Positions 18,549-31,001 are shown, counted from the first letter of the stretch. The stretch is 64,000 bases of DNA from Yersinia entomophaga (GCF_001656035.1 NZ_CP010029.1:3532074-3596073); one strand, 5' to 3'. Program-made: numbers and translations. The notes: generated from the letters alone by a model not told the origin.

Positions 18549-19433
18549 ATGAAAACGGGTACTCCACGTTTCCAGCCTGGAAAAATTCTTGATGCCTTGG
18601 GGGCGATGCAAAATAGCCTGACTCGTTCTGCTCAGCGTATTGCGGCCTATATTCTGACGGAGCCGGCTAAAGTGACTCAGGTTTCTATTGCTGAATTATC
18701 CTCATTAACTCAAACCGGCGAAGCCACCATTATTCGTTTCTGCCGCACGCTGGGCTATAAGGGATTCCATGATTTCAAAATGGATTTGGCCATCGAAGTT
18801 GCAACCAGCAATGCGTCAAATAATGAAAATAGCCTGTTAGACGCGGATGTTCAGGATAGCGATAATACCCTGACTATTGGTAGTAAATTGCAGGTGGCAA
18901 TTAATAATGTGTTATCAGAAACCCTGAATTTGCTGTCGCTGGAATGTGTTGAAAAAGTGGTTAGCTTGCTGCGTCCGGCAGACAGAATCTGTATTTTTGG
19001 CGTAGGGTCTTCCGGTATTACTGCCGAAGACGCCAAGGCAAAATTAATGCGTATCGGCCTGCGAGTCGATGCCGCAACCAATAATCATTTTATGTATATG
19101 CAGGCTTCATTAATGAAAGCCGGTGATGTCGCTATTGGTATTAGCCATTCAGGTACTTCTACAGAGACCGTAGAGGCATTGCGGCTGGCAAAACAGGCCG
19201 GAGCGACAACCGTTGCCTTAACTCATAATATGGGGTCGCGCATTACCGAACTGGCCGATTATGTATTAATCAATGGCAACCGTCAGGGGCAATTACAAGG
19301 TGACTCTATCGGCACCAAAATTGCCCAGTTATTTGTGTTGGATCTGATTTATGCCTTATTGGTGAAAGCTGATCCTGAGCAGGCGGAGAGTACGAAGCGT
19401 AAAACCACTCTCGCCGTTAGCCAGAACGGATAA
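18549..19433 (+). CDS. RpiR/MurR family regulator, probable sialic acid repressor NanR
   Basis: 294 aa from the ATG at 18549, with GAGG eight bases upstream; the frame opens at a GTG at 18540. An N-terminal RpiR helix-turn-helix (VSIAELSSLTQTGEATIIRFCRTLG, about 45-70) is followed by a C-terminal SIS sugar-isomerase domain (ICIFGVGSSGITAED, SHSGTSTETVEALRLAKQAGA) that would bind a phosphorylated amino sugar. E. coli uses a GntR-type NanR; Vibrio and Haemophilus use RpiR-type NanR/SiaR, and this protein fits the latter. It sits inside the nan island, and a shared palindrome lies at every nan promoter, so it is most likely the repressor. Ligand inferred as ManNAc-6-P or a related sugar phosphate. 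Confidence 0.85.
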   Translation: MKTGTPRFQPGKILDALGAMQNSLTRSAQRIAAYILTEPAKVTQVSIAELSSLTQTGEATIIRFCRTLGYKGFHDFKMDLAIEVATSNASNNENSLLDADVQDSDNTLTIGSKLQVAINNVLSETLNLLSLECVEKVVSLLRPADRICIFGVGSSGITAEDAKAKLMRIGLRVDAATNNHFMYMQASLMKAGDVAIGISHSGTSTETVEALRLAKQAGATTVALTHNMGSRITELADYVLINGNRQGQLQGDSIGTKIAQLFVLDLIYALLVKADPEQAESTKRKTTLAVSQNG

Positions 19434-19479
19434 GCTGCAAAAAAATATAATCTCCTTTGCAAAACGCACTTCTCCCGTG

Positions 19480-19525
19480 AATAAGCCATCTCTACGTTAT
19501 ATCTACGGTGGCTTATTTGGTTCTT
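19480..19525 (+). terminator. Probable terminator after the RpiR regulator
   Basis: AATAAGCCA (19480-19488)/TGGCTTATT (19509-19517) with a 20-nt loop, then a T-rich stretch. The rest of the 360-bp gap to nanT holds the operator at 19611 and presumably the nanT promoter; no gene is seen. Confidence 0.55.
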
Positions 19526-19610
19526 CCCGGTAATACAAACATTTCGCCATCTTTGTCACGTTTTCTACACATTGTGATTGAAAAGAGAGAGTGATCTTAT
19601 ACACTCAATT

Positions 19611-19623
19611 GGAGTTTTACTCC
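19611..19623. promoter_or_regulatory. Putative NanR (RpiR-type) operator before nanT
   Basis: GGAGTTTTACTCC, with perfect arms GGAGT/ACTCC, 170 bp before the nanT ATG. This is the best example of the motif in the window. Confidence 0.7.
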
Positions 19624-19706
19624 TTTTTGTGTTTTATTTCGGGGTTTAACTGCAAAAAACATAAGCGTAGCTATCAGCGCAATTAGCTGCTTTAAATATG
19701 CGTTAA

Positions 19707-21284
<1,578 letters not shown>

Positions 21285-21319
21285 TCCCTCGCGCGTGAGG
21301 TTAACCACGGCGCTTTCAC

Positions 21320-21357
21320 AAAGTCTGGCTGATATCAGCCAGACTTTCTTATTTTTG
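21320..21357 (+). terminator. Terminator after nanT
   Basis: A 28-bp perfect inverted repeat (21320-21347; arms AAAGTCTGGCTGAT and its complement) followed by CTTATTTTT. Confidence 0.88.
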
Positions 21358-21517
21358 TCAGTCGCGGGGAAGAGGCGGTTTTGCTGCCTTAGAGCATTTC
21401 ATACTTGCACATCACTAAACGGTATATAAAAGCGTTACAGCTATATGCCTAGTTATAAATACACTGATCATCATTAAGGCGTTATCAGCCCGGCGAACTC
21501 AGTGACTAAGGTGCAGA

Positions 21518-22555
21518 ATGAAACAGAACTTGATGAAAAATGGCAGGCTGGCCGGATGGTCAAAAGCGGCTCTGTTGAGCGCTTTGGTATTGGGCAGCGC
21601 CACGGTTTCTGCCACCGAGTTACTGAACAGCTCTTATGATGTTTCCCGCGAATTGTTCTCCGCGCTGAATCCGGGTTTCCAGAAACAGTGGGAAGCTCAG
21701 AATCCCGGCGATAAGCTGACCATCAAACAGTCTCATGCCGGCTCATCCAAACAGGCATTGGCTATTTTGCAAGGTCTGAAAGCCGACGTAGTCACCTACA
21801 ATCAGGTTACAGACGTACAAATCCTGCATGATCGCGGCAATTTGATTCCAGCCGATTGGCAAGCGCGCTTGCCGAATAACAGTTCACCTTTCTATTCCAC
21901 TATGGCGTTTCTGGTTCGCAAAGATAATCCGAAAGGAATTCACAGCTGGAATGATCTGGTGCGTGAAGACGTCAAGCTGGTGTTTCCAAATCCGAAAACC
22001 TCGGGCAATGGCCGTTATACCTATTTGGCCGCTTGGGGCGCAACCAGTCAGGCCGACGGCGGTGACGATGCTAAAACCCGCGACTGGATGAAACGTTTCC
22101 TGAAAAACGTGGTGGTATTTGATACCGGTGGCCGTGGCGCAACTACGACTTTTGTGGAGCGCGGGCTGGGCGATGTGCTGATTAGCTTCGAATCAGAAGT
22201 GAACAATATTCGGAAAGAATACGGCAGCGACAAATATGAAGTCATCGTCCCGCCGGTGGATATCCTGGCGGAGTTCCCAGTGGCGTGGGTAGATAAAAAC
22301 GTCGTGAAAAACGGCACGGAAAAAGCCGCGAAAGCTTATCTGACCTACTTGTACAGCCCTGAAGCGCAGCAGGTTATTACCAGCTTTAACTATCGCGTTT
22401 ATGACAAAACCGCCATGGCTGCGGCGAAATCGCAGTTCCCGGAAACCCAATTATTCCGCGTGGAAGAACAGTTCGGCAGTTGGCCGCAGGTGATGAGCAC
22501 CCATTTTTCCAGCGGCGGCGTATTGGATAAATTGTTAGCGGAAGGGCACCAGTAA
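21518..22555 (+). CDS. cysP: Thiosulfate/sulfate-binding periplasmic protein
   Basis: 345 aa with an N-terminal signal peptide (hydrophobic [17 protein letters not shown]). Sulfate-binding family blocks are [50 protein letters not shown] and [14 protein letters not shown] [11 protein letters not shown]. It delivers sulfate or thiosulfate to the CysTWA ABC importer. It is first gene of cysPTWA; its stop overlaps the cysT start as TAATG. A CysB-dependent promoter is expected in the 160 bp before it, but CysB sites are too degenerate for me to place. Confidence 0.95.
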   Translation: MKQNLMKNGRLAGWSKAALLSALVLGSATVSATELLNSSYDVSRELFSALNPGFQKQWEAQNPGDKLTIKQSHAGSSKQALAILQGLKADVVTYNQVTDVQILHDRGNLIPADWQARLPNNSSPFYSTMAFLVRKDNPKGIHSWNDLVREDVKLVFPNPKTSGNGRYTYLAAWGATSQADGGDDAKTRDWMKRFLKNVVVFDTGGRGATTTFVERGLGDVLISFESEVNNIRKEYGSDKYEVIVPPVDILAEFPVAWVDKNVVKNGTEKAAKAYLTYLYSPEAQQVITSFNYRVYDKTAMAAAKSQFPETQLFRVEEQFGSWPQVMSTHFSSGGVLDKLLAEGHQ

Positions 22556-23388
22556 TGTTGTCGGCGTCCAGCAAGCGGGTTCTGCCCGGATTCACTCTTA
22601 GCCTCGGGAGCAGCCTGCTTTATACCTGCCTTATCCTGCTGTTACCTTTGAGCGCTCTGGTGATGCAACTGGCTCAAATGAGTCTGGCGCAATACTGGGA
22701 AGTGATTTCCAATCCGCAGGTGGTCGCGGCTTACAAAGTCACGCTGTTGGCCGCCGGCGTTGCCAGCGTGTTCAACGCCGTTTTCGGTATGCTAATGGCG
22801 TGGATTTTGACCCGCTATCAGTTCCCCGGCCGCAGTATTCTTGACGGTCTGATGGATTTGCCTTTTGCCTTGCCGACGGCGGTTGCTGGTTTAACGCTGG
22901 CCACGCTGTTCTCCACTACCGGTTGGTACGGTGGTTGGCTGGCACAGTTTGATATCAAAGTTTCTTTTACCTGGCTGGGGATTGCAGTAGCCATGGCTTT
23001 TACCAGTTTGCCATTTGTGGTGCGAACCGTGCAGCCGGTGTTGGAAGAGTTAGGGCCGGAATACGAAGAAGCGGCAGAAACCCTGGGTGCCACTCGTTGG
23101 CAGAGTTTCCGTCGGGTGGTCATGCCGGAGCTGGCTCCGGCGCTGCTGGCCGGTACTGCGCTATCATTTACCCGCAGTTTGGGGGAGTTTGGCGCCGTGA
23201 TTTTTATCGCCGGTAATATCGCGTGGAAAACCGAAGTGACCTCGCTGATGATTTTTATCCGCCTGCAAGAGTTTGATTATCCGGCGGCTAGCGCCATTGC
23301 CTCGGTGATTCTGGCCGTGTCATTGGTGTTGCTGTTTAGCATCAATACCTTACAGAGCCGCTTTGGTCAGCGGATTGGGGGGCACTGA
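22555..23388 (+). CDS. cysT: Sulfate/thiosulfate ABC permease CysT (CysU)
   Basis: 277 aa integral membrane permease with about six membrane segments. The EAA coupling loop is EEAAETLGATRWQSFRRVVMP. FALPTAVAGLTLATLF is typical of CysT. It is translationally coupled on both sides: it shares one base with the cysP stop and one with the cysW start. Confidence 0.95.
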   Translation: MLSASSKRVLPGFTLSLGSSLLYTCLILLLPLSALVMQLAQMSLAQYWEVISNPQVVAAYKVTLLAAGVASVFNAVFGMLMAWILTRYQFPGRSILDGLMDLPFALPTAVAGLTLATLFSTTGWYGGWLAQFDIKVSFTWLGIAVAMAFTSLPFVVRTVQPVLEELGPEYEEAAETLGATRWQSFRRVVMPELAPALLAGTALSFTRSLGEFGAVIFIAGNIAWKTEVTSLMIFIRLQEFDYPAASAIASVILAVSLVLLFSINTLQSRFGQRIGGH

Positions 23389-24266
23389 TGGCGGATATTT
23401 CAGAATTTAACGGTGGTGCTGTTCGCCCGCCTTTCAACTGGGGAAAATGGACGTTAATCGCCATTGGCGCGGTGTTTTCCATTTTGCTGTTAGTGATTCC
23501 AATCGCCTGGATTTTTATCACCGCGTTCTCCAAAGGAATAGAGGTGGTAGGGCAGAATTTAGCCGATCCAGACATGCTGCATGCTATTTGGCTGACGGTG
23601 TTAGTCGCGCTGATTACCGTTCCGGTGAATCTGGTGTTTGGCGTCGTGATGGCCTGGCTGGTGACGCGTTTTCAGTTCCCCGGTCGCCAATTATTGATGA
23701 CGCTGATTGATATTCCCTTTGCTGTCTCGCCAGTGGTAGCGGGTCTGATGTATTTGCTGTTTTACGGTTCCAACGGCGTGGCTGGCGGCTGGCTGGATGC
23801 CCATGATATTCAACTGATGTTTTCATGGCCGGGAATGGTGTTGGTGACGGTATTTGTCACCTGCCCATTTGTGGTGCGGGAACTGGTACCGGTGATGATG
23901 AGTCAGGGCAGCCAGGAAGATGAGGCTGCAGTATTGCTGGGTGCTTCCGGTTGGCAGATGTTCCGTCGCGTCACCTTGCCGAATATCCGCTGGGCGCTAT
24001 TGTACGGTGTGGTATTAACCAACGCCCGCGCCATTGGTGAATTTGGCGCAGTCTCCGTGGTATCCGGCTCAATTCGCGGTGAAACCTACACCTTACCGCT
24101 GCAAGTTGAATTGCTGCATCAGGATTACAACACCGCCGGTGCTTTCACTGCAGCGGCGTTACTCACCCTGATGGCGATAGTTACCCTATTTCTGAAGAGC
24201 GGTCTGCAATGGCGCTTAGCGCGTCAGGTTGTTCGCCTCGAACAGGAGGAAAAGCATGAGCATTGA
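23388..24266 (+). CDS. cysW: Sulfate/thiosulfate ABC permease CysW
   Basis: 292 aa, second membrane subunit of the importer. Family blocks include [17 protein letters not shown], an EAA loop ([22 protein letters not shown]) and [18 protein letters not shown]. It starts with a TGATG overlap on cysT and ends 11 bases inside cysA. Confidence 0.95.
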   Translation: MADISEFNGGAVRPPFNWGKWTLIAIGAVFSILLLVIPIAWIFITAFSKGIEVVGQNLADPDMLHAIWLTVLVALITVPVNLVFGVVMAWLVTRFQFPGRQLLMTLIDIPFAVSPVVAGLMYLLFYGSNGVAGGWLDAHDIQLMFSWPGMVLVTVFVTCPFVVRELVPVMMSQGSQEDEAAVLLGASGWQMFRRVTLPNIRWALLYGVVLTNARAIGEFGAVSVVSGSIRGETYTLPLQVELLHQDYNTAGAFTAAALLTLMAIVTLFLKSGLQWRLARQVVRLEQEEKHEH

Positions 24267-25347
24267 AATTAACAATATCAGCAAATATTTTGGTCGTACC
24301 AAGGTATTGAACGACATCGCGCTGGATATTCCTTCTGGTCAGATGGTGGCACTGCTGGGGCCTTCGGGATCGGGTAAAACGACGTTGCTGCGAATTATTG
24401 CCGGTCTGGAAAACCAAAATGCCGGACGGCTGAGTTTCCACGGTACTGACGTTAGCCGGCTACACGCGCGGGAGCGCCGGGTGGGTTTTGTGTTCCAGCA
24501 TTATGCGCTGTTCCGCCATATGACGGTGTTCGACAATATTGCGTTCGGCCTCACGGTATTACCGCGCCGCGAGCGCCCAAATGCGACGGCCATTAAGCAC
24601 AAAGTCGAACAGCTACTGGAAATGGTACAGCTTGGTCATTTGGCGAATCGTTTTCCTTCCCAGCTTTCCGGCGGTCAAAAGCAGCGAGTCGCTTTGGCTC
24701 GCGCGTTGGCGGTAGAACCGCAGATTCTGTTGCTGGATGAACCTTTTGGCGCGCTGGACGCGCAGGTACGTAAAGAATTACGCCGCTGGCTGCGTCAGCT
24801 GCATGAAGAGCTGAAATTCACCAGCGTTTTCGTGACCCACGATCAGGAAGAAGCGATGGAAGTGGCGGATCGGATTGTGGTGATGAGTCAGGGCAATATT
24901 GAGCAGGTGGGCACGCCGGATGAGGTATGGCGCGATCCGGCCACGCGTTTTGTGTTGGAATTCCTCGGTGAGGTTAACCGATTAAGCGGTGAGATCCGCG
25001 GTTCGCAGCTTTACGTTGGCGCTCACCACTGGCCGCTGGATCTGGCTCCTATGCATCAGGGGCGCGTCGATTTGTTCCTGCGCCCGTGGGAAATGGAAAT
25101 CAGTACTCAGGCCGGCGCTCGCTGTCCGCTGCCGGTTCAGGTACTGGAGGTCAGCCCGCGCGGCCACTTCTGGCAGTTAACCGTGCAACCGATAGGCTGG
25201 CATCAGGAACCTATCAGCGTGGTATTACCAGAAGGTGGCGTAGCTGCGCCAGTGCGAGGCAATCGCTACTACGTTGGCGGATTGAACGCGCGACTCTATT
25301 CTGGCGATCAATTACTGCAACCCATTGCTATGGCGCAAAGCGCCTGA
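24256..25347 (+). CDS. cysA: Sulfate/thiosulfate ABC ATPase CysA
   Basis: 363 aa from the ATG at 24256, with AGGAGG nearby. The frame extends nine codons upstream inside cysW. Walker A GPSGSGKT is at 35-42, the ABC signature LSGGQKQR follows, Walker B is [12 protein letters not shown] and the switch is [14 protein letters not shown]. The C-terminal regulatory/TOBE-like domain is normal in length. A terminator-like hairpin lies between it and cysM. Confidence 0.96.
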   Translation: MSIEINNISKYFGRTKVLNDIALDIPSGQMVALLGPSGSGKTTLLRIIAGLENQNAGRLSFHGTDVSRLHARERRVGFVFQHYALFRHMTVFDNIAFGLTVLPRRERPNATAIKHKVEQLLEMVQLGHLANRFPSQLSGGQKQRVALARALAVEPQILLLDEPFGALDAQVRKELRRWLRQLHEELKFTSVFVTHDQEEAMEVADRIVVMSQGNIEQVGTPDEVWRDPATRFVLEFLGEVNRLSGEIRGSQLYVGAHHWPLDLAPMHQGRVDLFLRPWEMEISTQAGARCPLPVQVLEVSPRGHFWQLTVQPIGWHQEPISVVLPEGGVAAPVRGNRYYVGGLNARLYSGDQLLQPIAMAQSA

Positions 25348-25372
25348 TAGTTTTTGCTCACCGCATATAATC

Positions 25373-25397
25373 AGGTGGCCTATTGGCCGCCTTTTTG
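25373..25397 (+). terminator. Terminator-like hairpin between cysA and cysM
   Basis: AGGTGGCC (25373-25380)/GGCCGCCT (25385-25392), TATT loop, then TTTTT. It would separate or attenuate cysM from cysPTWA. Confidence 0.8.
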
Positions 25398-25463
25398 CTT
25401 TGTCCGAACGTGGCGTAAAACTCATGCCATCGGGCACTTTTATTCGCTTAATAGGTTAATAAT

Positions 25464-26345
25464 GTGACAACCCTGGAACAGTGTATCGGTAATACCCCGT
25501 TGGTGAAATTGCAGCGTCTGACACAAGGGCTGAACGCCGATGTGTGGGTCAAACTGGAAGGGAATAATCCTGCCGGGTCGGTAAAAGATCGGGCAGCGCT
25601 GTCCATGATTCAGCAAGCGGAATTACGGGGTGATATTCATGATGGTGATGTATTAATTGAGGCGACCAGTGGTAACACCGGCATTGCTCTGGCTATGATT
25701 GCGGCGATGAAAGGCTACCGAATGAAGTTACTCATGCCGGAAAATATGAGCCAGGAGCGTCAGGCGGCGATGCGAGCCTACGGCGCTGAATTGATTCTGG
25801 TCAGCCGTGAGCAGGGAATGGAAGGCGCGAGAGATCTGGCGCTGGAGATGGAGCGGCAAGGGCAGGGCAAGGTATTGGATCAATTCAATAATCAGGATAA
25901 TCCTCTGGCTCATTTTACTGGCACTGGGCCAGAAATCTGGCAGCAAACGGCAGGAAAAATAACCCATTTCGTTTCCAGCATGGGTACCACCGGCACCATC
26001 ACCGGTGTAAGTCGCTATTTGAAAAGCCAGAATCCGCAGGTGGAAATTATCGGTCTGCAGCCGGCGGAAGGCAGCAGTATTCCCGGTATTCGTCGCTGGT
26101 CTCCGGCTTATTTACCGGGGATTTTTCGTCCAGAACTGGTCGATCAGGTTTTGGATATTGGGCAGACTGACGCGGAGAAAACCATGCGTCTTCTGGCGGA
26201 GCAGGAAGGGATTTTCTGCGGTGTCAGTTCCGGCGGTGCGGTGGCTGGCGCTTTGCGCGTTGCGGCAGAACGTCCGGGCGCGGTGATCGTGGCGATTATT
26301 TGCGATCGTGGCGATCGCTATCTTTCTACCGGCGTTTTTGATTAG
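25464..26345 (+). CDS. cysM: Cysteine synthase B (O-acetylserine sulfhydrylase B)
   Basis: 293 aa starting with GTG at 25464. The ATG two bases earlier is out of frame, and TTLEQCIGNTPLVKLQR fits the CysM N-terminus. The PLP Lys41 is in NPAGSVKDRA, with the substrate loop TSGNTG and phosphate-binding GTTGTITG. CysM makes cysteine from O-acetylserine with sulfide and S-sulfocysteine with thiosulfate, matching the upstream importer. It is about ten residues shorter at the C-terminus than E. coli CysM. It is probably partly expressed from its own promoter, given the hairpin upstream. Confidence 0.94.
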   Translation: MTTLEQCIGNTPLVKLQRLTQGLNADVWVKLEGNNPAGSVKDRAALSMIQQAELRGDIHDGDVLIEATSGNTGIALAMIAAMKGYRMKLLMPENMSQERQAAMRAYGAELILVSREQGMEGARDLALEMERQGQGKVLDQFNNQDNPLAHFTGTGPEIWQQTAGKITHFVSSMGTTGTITGVSRYLKSQNPQVEIIGLQPAEGSSIPGIRRWSPAYLPGIFRPELVDQVLDIGQTDAEKTMRLLAEQEGIFCGVSSGGAVAGALRVAAERPGAVIVAIICDRGDRYLSTGVFD

Positions 26346-26362
26346 TGACACCGTTAAATATG

Positions 26363-26393
26363 GCATCCGAAGTTAGCGCTACACTTCGGATGC
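26363..26393. terminator. Hairpin between convergent cysM and nanM
   Basis: GCATCCGAAGT (26363-26373)/ACTTCGGATGC (26383-26393), an 11-bp perfect stem with a 9-nt loop and weak T-tracts on both sides. Probably a bidirectional terminator. Confidence 0.7.
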
Positions 26394-26400
26394 GTTTCAG

Positions 26401-27540
26401 CTACTGCTGGCGTAACCGGTTGCCATCCCAAGATAATTGTCTAATGGACGCCACTGCCGCGCCGTTATCGGTTTCCCCGCCAATCAGCCAGATATTATCT
26501 CCATCCTGAATAGAAACGCCGTAACCCAAAGGTTGAGGTAATTTCCCGACGATTTTCCATTCCCCGTTCACCAATCCATAGACTTCGTCACGCCAGTTTT
26601 TTTTCAGTCCTTGATGAGCATAAAGCTGACCGGCGTTAAATTGTGCTCTGGCACCGGGGAAGTTGGCTCCGCCCGCTACCAATATGGCCTGATGGCTAAT
26701 ACCAGCAAAAGCTCCGGCCAACCCTTCCTGTTGCATTTTATCGCTGGCTGGAATCAGATCGGGCAACCGCTTCCAGTGCATCTGATCTTGTTGCCATGTC
26801 CCTTCTAGCGCTTCGGCGGTTCGTAATCCTGGTTTGACTTCTCCGTTAATCAAAATGACTCGGTTTTGCCGAGTCGCGATAGCAGAGCCTGCGCGGCCAA
26901 ATTGAGGCAACTGGCCGCCGGATCGCCATTGATTATTCGTCGGGTTATAAATCATGATTTCCCGATTGAAGAAATAGCTCTCCGGTGCCTGATTGAAATA
27001 AGTCTGAGCCACGGCATCTTTTTGTTGCGCCGTTTGAGCTGCGCTTAAATCCTGAAAATAGCCGTCAAATACCTGCTTATTCACCCCACCTATAACCCAT
27101 GCCCGTTGACCATCAAGGGAAGCAATAGCGGTGCCAACCAATCCCTGAGGTGCGCGGGTTGGCACTTTTTCCCAACGATTGTCCGATGGATCGTAGCGAT
27201 AAACTTCGGTTAAAGCTTGTGGATTGGCCGCGTTTTCCGTGGCTTTACCGACGCCACCGAAAACATAAAGCTTGCCATCAAGCATAACGGAAACCGCCTG
27301 TTCTCGCGGCTGAGCGGGGAATTCAGCTATTTTTTCCCAGATTGGTGATGTATGAGCAATATCTATCCGAAACCAGTTCTTACCTGCGCTACCTAAACCC
27401 ACGTAAATGACCGAACCATTTATGGCGCCAGTACCGTTCTTGAATGACAAAGGAACATCAGGTAAAGCCGCTGCCTGACTAAGGGAAACAGAGCCTATTG
27501 CCAGCAAAGCGTAAAGAAAACCTCGAGTTGCCTTGAACAT
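26401..27540 (-). CDS. nanM: N-acetylneuraminate epimerase (mutarotase), Kelch family
   Basis: 379 aa. A signal peptide (cleavage around SQA-AALP) directs it to the periplasm. Kelch-type beta-propeller repeats are evident (LYVFGGVGK, AWVIGGVNK, ILVAGGANFPGA, NIWLIGGETDNG). NanM converts alpha- to beta-sialic acid, speeding uptake. It is separated from the main nan island by cysPTWAM. Two copies of the proposed NanR operator in its upstream region tie it back to that regulon. Confidence 0.94.
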   Translation of the reverse strand: MFKATRGFLYALLAIGSVSLSQAAALPDVPLSFKNGTGAINGSVIYVGLGSAGKNWFRIDIAHTSPIWEKIAEFPAQPREQAVSVMLDGKLYVFGGVGKATENAANPQALTEVYRYDPSDNRWEKVPTRAPQGLVGTAIASLDGQRAWVIGGVNKQVFDGYFQDLSAAQTAQQKDAVAQTYFNQAPESYFFNREIMIYNPTNNQWRSGGQLPQFGRAGSAIATRQNRVILINGEVKPGLRTAEALEGTWQQDQMHWKRLPDLIPASDKMQQEGLAGAFAGISHQAILVAGGANFPGARAQFNAGQLYAHQGLKKNWRDEVYGLVNGEWKIVGKLPQPLGYGVSIQDGDNIWLIGGETDNGAAVASIRQLSWDGNRLRQQ

Positions 27541-27577
27541 GATGCCATTCCCTTATCCAGAGTTTGAGTATTATTAG

Positions 27578-27620
27578 AATGTTTAACTCCATTATTAAAA
27601 ATAAAACGGAGTTAAACTAT
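27578..27620. promoter_or_regulatory. Two putative NanR half-palindromes before nanM
   Basis: 27578-27590 has the ACTCC arm (GTTTAACTCC). 27608-27620 has the GGAGT arm followed by TAAACT. They lie 30 bp apart, facing each other, 38-80 bp upstream of the nanM ATG. Each is a weaker match than the nanT site. Confidence 0.55.
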
Positions 27621-27691
27621 TATCAATAACATACCCAGTCCGTCGATAAAATCGCAATGGGAAAGCGCATTTTTGTGACCGCTTACCGAAA

Positions 27692-29683
27692 TTACTCTCG
27701 CTCAAGGGCACGGATCGGATCCATTTCGGCGGCACGTTTCGCCGGGAAAAAGCCAAAAACCACGCCAATCAGGCTGGAACAGAGAAAGGCGCTAATCATG
27801 GAGGTCGCGGAGTACACCATAGTAAAACTGGTGCTGAACTGACTGAATAACCCGCCGATCGCCAGCGACAACAACACGCCGAGGCAACCGCCTAAAAGAC
27901 AGACCAATACCGCTTCAATGAGAAATTGCTGCATGATATCGCTGGAACGGGCGCCAACGGCCATGCGCACGCCAATCTCTTTGGTTCGTTCACTTACGGA
28001 AACCAGCATGATATTCATTACGCCAATGCCTCCGACAATGAGCGAAATTACCGCAATCATAGATACCAATAGCGTCATGGTTGCTGTGGTTTTCTCGATG
28101 GTTTGACGGATACTATCGGTATTCATCACGAAAAAATCCTGATTGCCGTGACGCTGAGTAAGTAGTTTTATGACGCCCTGCTCAGCGTTAGCTAAGTCAA
28201 TATCATCGTTTACCCGAACGGTGATGCTCTTTAAGTAGGACTGACCGAGCATACGCTTCATCGCCGTGGTATAGGGAATCCAGACGTTCAGATTTTCATC
28301 ACTGCCAAAACCGCTCTGTTTTTTAGCCGCCACGCCGATAATCCGACAGGGGAGGGAACCGAGTAAAATCACCTTTCCCAATGGATTTTCTCCGTTTGGG
28401 AACAGTTTGTTACGCGTGTTCTGGTCGATGACAACTTCTTGCAACAGGTTGTCCACGCTGGTGCGGGTGAAGGCCATTCCCTGATCGATTTGGTAGCCGC
28501 GCACGGTGAAGTATTGCTCGCCCACGCCGTTGACGGTACCGGATACCGATTGGTTGCCGTAGCGGAAAATCACGCTGGTAGACAGCGTGGGCGTAACGCT
28601 GTGAACGTAACCTTGCTGGGCTAATGCATCAGCATCGGTGGCGCGCAGCGTTTGAATCGCTGCCGAACGCCTATCGCCAAAATCCTTGCCAGGGAAAATC
28701 TCCAGCGTACTGGTGCCCATCGCGCTGATATTAGCCAGCACTTGTTGCTGAGAGCCTTTCCCCAGAGCAACCACTGAAACCACCGATGCGATACCGATAA
28801 TAATACCCAGCATGGTGAGAAACGTGCGCAATCGTTGGGCGGCCATCGACAACAGCGCCATTTTAAAGGCTTCTTGCAGTCGATCGCGTTGCCTCAGCCA
28901 GCGAGAGGGCTGAATCGATGTTTCGATCGTGGCTGGCAGGTTTTTCTCCAGATTTTCTAGCGTATCAGGTTCCAGACTACTTTGTGAGTCGCGGTCAGCG
29001 ATGATTTCTCCATCACGCAGCTCAATAATTCGCTGAGCATGTTCGGCGATGCGCATATCGTGGGTAACAATGACCACCGTATGTCCCTGAGCATGTAGGC
29101 CTTTGAGAATACTCAAAACCTCATTACCACTGTGGGTATCCAGCGCGCCGGTGGGTTCGTCTGCCAGAATGACTTCGCCGCCGTTCATCAGCGCGCGGGC
29201 AATGCTAACTCGTTGCTGCTGGCCACCGGAAAGCTGGCTGGGATAGTAATCCAACCGTTCGTTTAACCCCAAACGGCCAAGCAAAGCCGCCGCTCGCCGA
29301 CGTCGTATTTCCCGTTGACTACCGGCATAGATAGCTGGAATTTCAACGTTGCCCTGGGCGGTTAAATCTCCCAGTAAGTGATAGCGTTGGAAGATAAAGC
29401 CGAAGTGTTCTCGACGTAGCTTCGCCAGCTCGTCATTACTCATCAGTTGCGGGGCTTGTCCTGCCACCCAATATTCGCCAGAACTGGGTTTATCCAAGCA
29501 GCCAAGAATATTCATCAGCGTTGATTTTCCTGAGCCGGAAGCCCCGACAATCGCGACCATTTCGCCCTGATGAATTGTCAGATTGATGTTTTTCAGTACC
29601 TGAACGTGCTGTTCGCCGTTGATGAATTGACGACAAACATTATCCAGATGCAGCAAGATCGTTTTTGATTGGGCGCTATGCAT
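27692..29683 (-). CDS. macB: MacB, macrolide/toxin-export ABC transporter
   Basis: 663 aa. The N-terminal ATPase has Walker [10 protein letters not shown] at 47-55, signature LSGGQQQR, and Walker [13 protein letters not shown]. One membrane segment, a large periplasmic MacB_PCD domain and three C-terminal segments follow ([28 protein letters not shown] etc.). MacB works with MacA and TolC to expel macrolides, enterotoxin or siderophore-like substrates from the periplasm. Its start overlaps the macA stop as TAATG. A TolC gene is not in the window. Confidence 0.94.
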   Translation of the reverse strand: MHSAQSKTILLHLDNVCRQFINGEQHVQVLKNINLTIHQGEMVAIVGASGSGKSTLMNILGCLDKPSSGEYWVAGQAPQLMSNDELAKLRREHFGFIFQRYHLLGDLTAQGNVEIPAIYAGSQREIRRRRAAALLGRLGLNERLDYYPSQLSGGQQQRVSIARALMNGGEVILADEPTGALDTHSGNEVLSILKGLHAQGHTVVIVTHDMRIAEHAQRIIELRDGEIIADRDSQSSLEPDTLENLEKNLPATIETSIQPSRWLRQRDRLQEAFKMALLSMAAQRLRTFLTMLGIIIGIASVVSVVALGKGSQQQVLANISAMGTSTLEIFPGKDFGDRRSAAIQTLRATDADALAQQGYVHSVTPTLSTSVIFRYGNQSVSGTVNGVGEQYFTVRGYQIDQGMAFTRTSVDNLLQEVVIDQNTRNKLFPNGENPLGKVILLGSLPCRIIGVAAKKQSGFGSDENLNVWIPYTTAMKRMLGQSYLKSITVRVNDDIDLANAEQGVIKLLTQRHGNQDFFVMNTDSIRQTIEKTTATMTLLVSMIAVISLIVGGIGVMNIMLVSVSERTKEIGVRMAVGARSSDIMQQFLIEAVLVCLLGGCLGVLLSLAIGGLFSQFSTSFTMVYSATSMISAFLCSSLIGVVFGFFPAKRAAEMDPIRALERE

Positions 29684-30891
29684 TATCGCATCCCCATCGG
29701 TAGGCCCATGCGCTGAACCTTACTGGTCATTGCAGTGCCGCTGGATTGGCTGATAATCACCTTCTCGCCGGCCTGAAGTCCGGAAATCACCTGTGCGTCC
29801 ACATTGTTATTCAATCCAATGGTGACATCACGCAGACTAATATTCCCTTTTTCATCAACCACTTGAACCTGATTCTTATTGCCCCGATGTTCAATGGCGG
29901 TAGAAGGAATGACAATGGCGTTTTCTGCTTTGTCCAACAGAATATATACCTGTGCAGTCATGGAAATCCGCAGTTCGCCATTGGGATTGGCCACGTCAAA
30001 CAGGCCATTGTAATAAATGGCTGTGTTGGTGGACGATGTACTGCTGGCGCTGGATGAGGTGCTGGTATCGTCGTCGTTGATTGAGTCGGGAGCCGGTTCT
30101 ACGGCGCGTAGCGTGGCGCTGAAACGTTGCTGCGGCTGACCGAGAATAGTGAAATATACTGGCATACCGGTTTTGACTTTGATCACGTCGGCTTCGGAAA
30201 TTTGCGCTTCAATGGTCATGGTATCCAGACGTGCAACTTTAATGATGGTCGGTGCGCTTTGTACCGCGTTAACGGTTTGGCCTTCTTCCACGGGAATAGC
30301 TACCACGGTGCCTTCAATTGGCGAGGTGATTTTGGTGTAACCCAGATTGAGCTGCGCGGTGCTCACGGCGATTTTGGCTTGAGCGATTTGAGCGTCCAGC
30401 GCTTCAATTTCGGATTGAGTGGCAGCTAGAGTGGCTTTGGCGCTGTCATAATCGGCTTGAGTGCCCACCCCCATTCCGAGGATTTTCTGTTGGCGCTGAT
30501 AGGTTTGGCGGTTATTTTCCAGCGTAGCCTGTTTGGCGGCGCGCTGCGCCTGCACGTTTTTTAAAGCGGCTTCCGCGTCTTTCAAAGCGTTTTGTTGAGT
30601 CAGATCGTCAATTTCGGCCACCAACTGGCCTTTTTGCACTTGTTGACCAAGACTGACATGTAGGGCTTTGATTTGCCCAGAAACTTGCGCACCCACGCTA
30701 ACCTGTTTTTTCGCTTTGATGGTGCCATCAGCCAGAACGGTTTGCTCCAGATTGCCGATTTGAGCGGTGGCGGTGATGTAAGCGGGCTTTTCTGGCGTAG
30801 AGAAAAATAAAAAATAGAGAACGAAACCTGCCGCCAGTAGTGCCACGAGCAGCCATAGCGCCCGTCGTTTGGTACCAATGAGTTGTTGCAT
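29683..30891 (-). CDS. macA: MacA, periplasmic adaptor of MacAB-TolC
   Basis: 402 aa membrane-fusion protein. It has an N-terminal membrane anchor ([17 protein letters not shown]), biotinyl-lipoyl halves around a long coiled-coil hairpin (about residues 95-180), and beta-barrel domains. A low-complexity Asp/Ser/Thr stretch ([18 protein letters not shown], about 275-292) lies in the beta-barrel region, which I take to be a surface loop extension. It is first gene of macAB, divergent from a two-component system 187 bp away. Confidence 0.93.
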   Translation of the reverse strand: MQQLIGTKRRALWLLVALLAAGFVLYFLFFSTPEKPAYITATAQIGNLEQTVLADGTIKAKKQVSVGAQVSGQIKALHVSLGQQVQKGQLVAEIDDLTQQNALKDAEAALKNVQAQRAAKQATLENNRQTYQRQQKILGMGVGTQADYDSAKATLAATQSEIEALDAQIAQAKIAVSTAQLNLGYTKITSPIEGTVVAIPVEEGQTVNAVQSAPTIIKVARLDTMTIEAQISEADVIKVKTGMPVYFTILGQPQQRFSATLRAVEPAPDSINDDDTSTSSSASSTSSTNTAIYYNGLFDVANPNGELRISMTAQVYILLDKAENAIVIPSTAIEHRGNKNQVQVVDEKGNISLRDVTIGLNNNVDAQVISGLQAGEKVIISQSSGTAMTSKVQRMGLPMGMR

Positions 30892-31001
30892 AATTGACCA
30901 AATTTCCTTGAGTCATTCTAAGACAAAATCTACAGAGAAATACTGAGTCATAATTTACCGCCAAGCACCGCCGTTAGGGGTAAAGCGGATTTTAGGAATA
31001 T

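Noticed and set aside
25412..25424. GGCGTAAAACTCA before cysM resembling the NanR palindrome (11 of 13)
   Set aside because: The left arm is broken and the gene is unrelated to sialic acid; probably chance.
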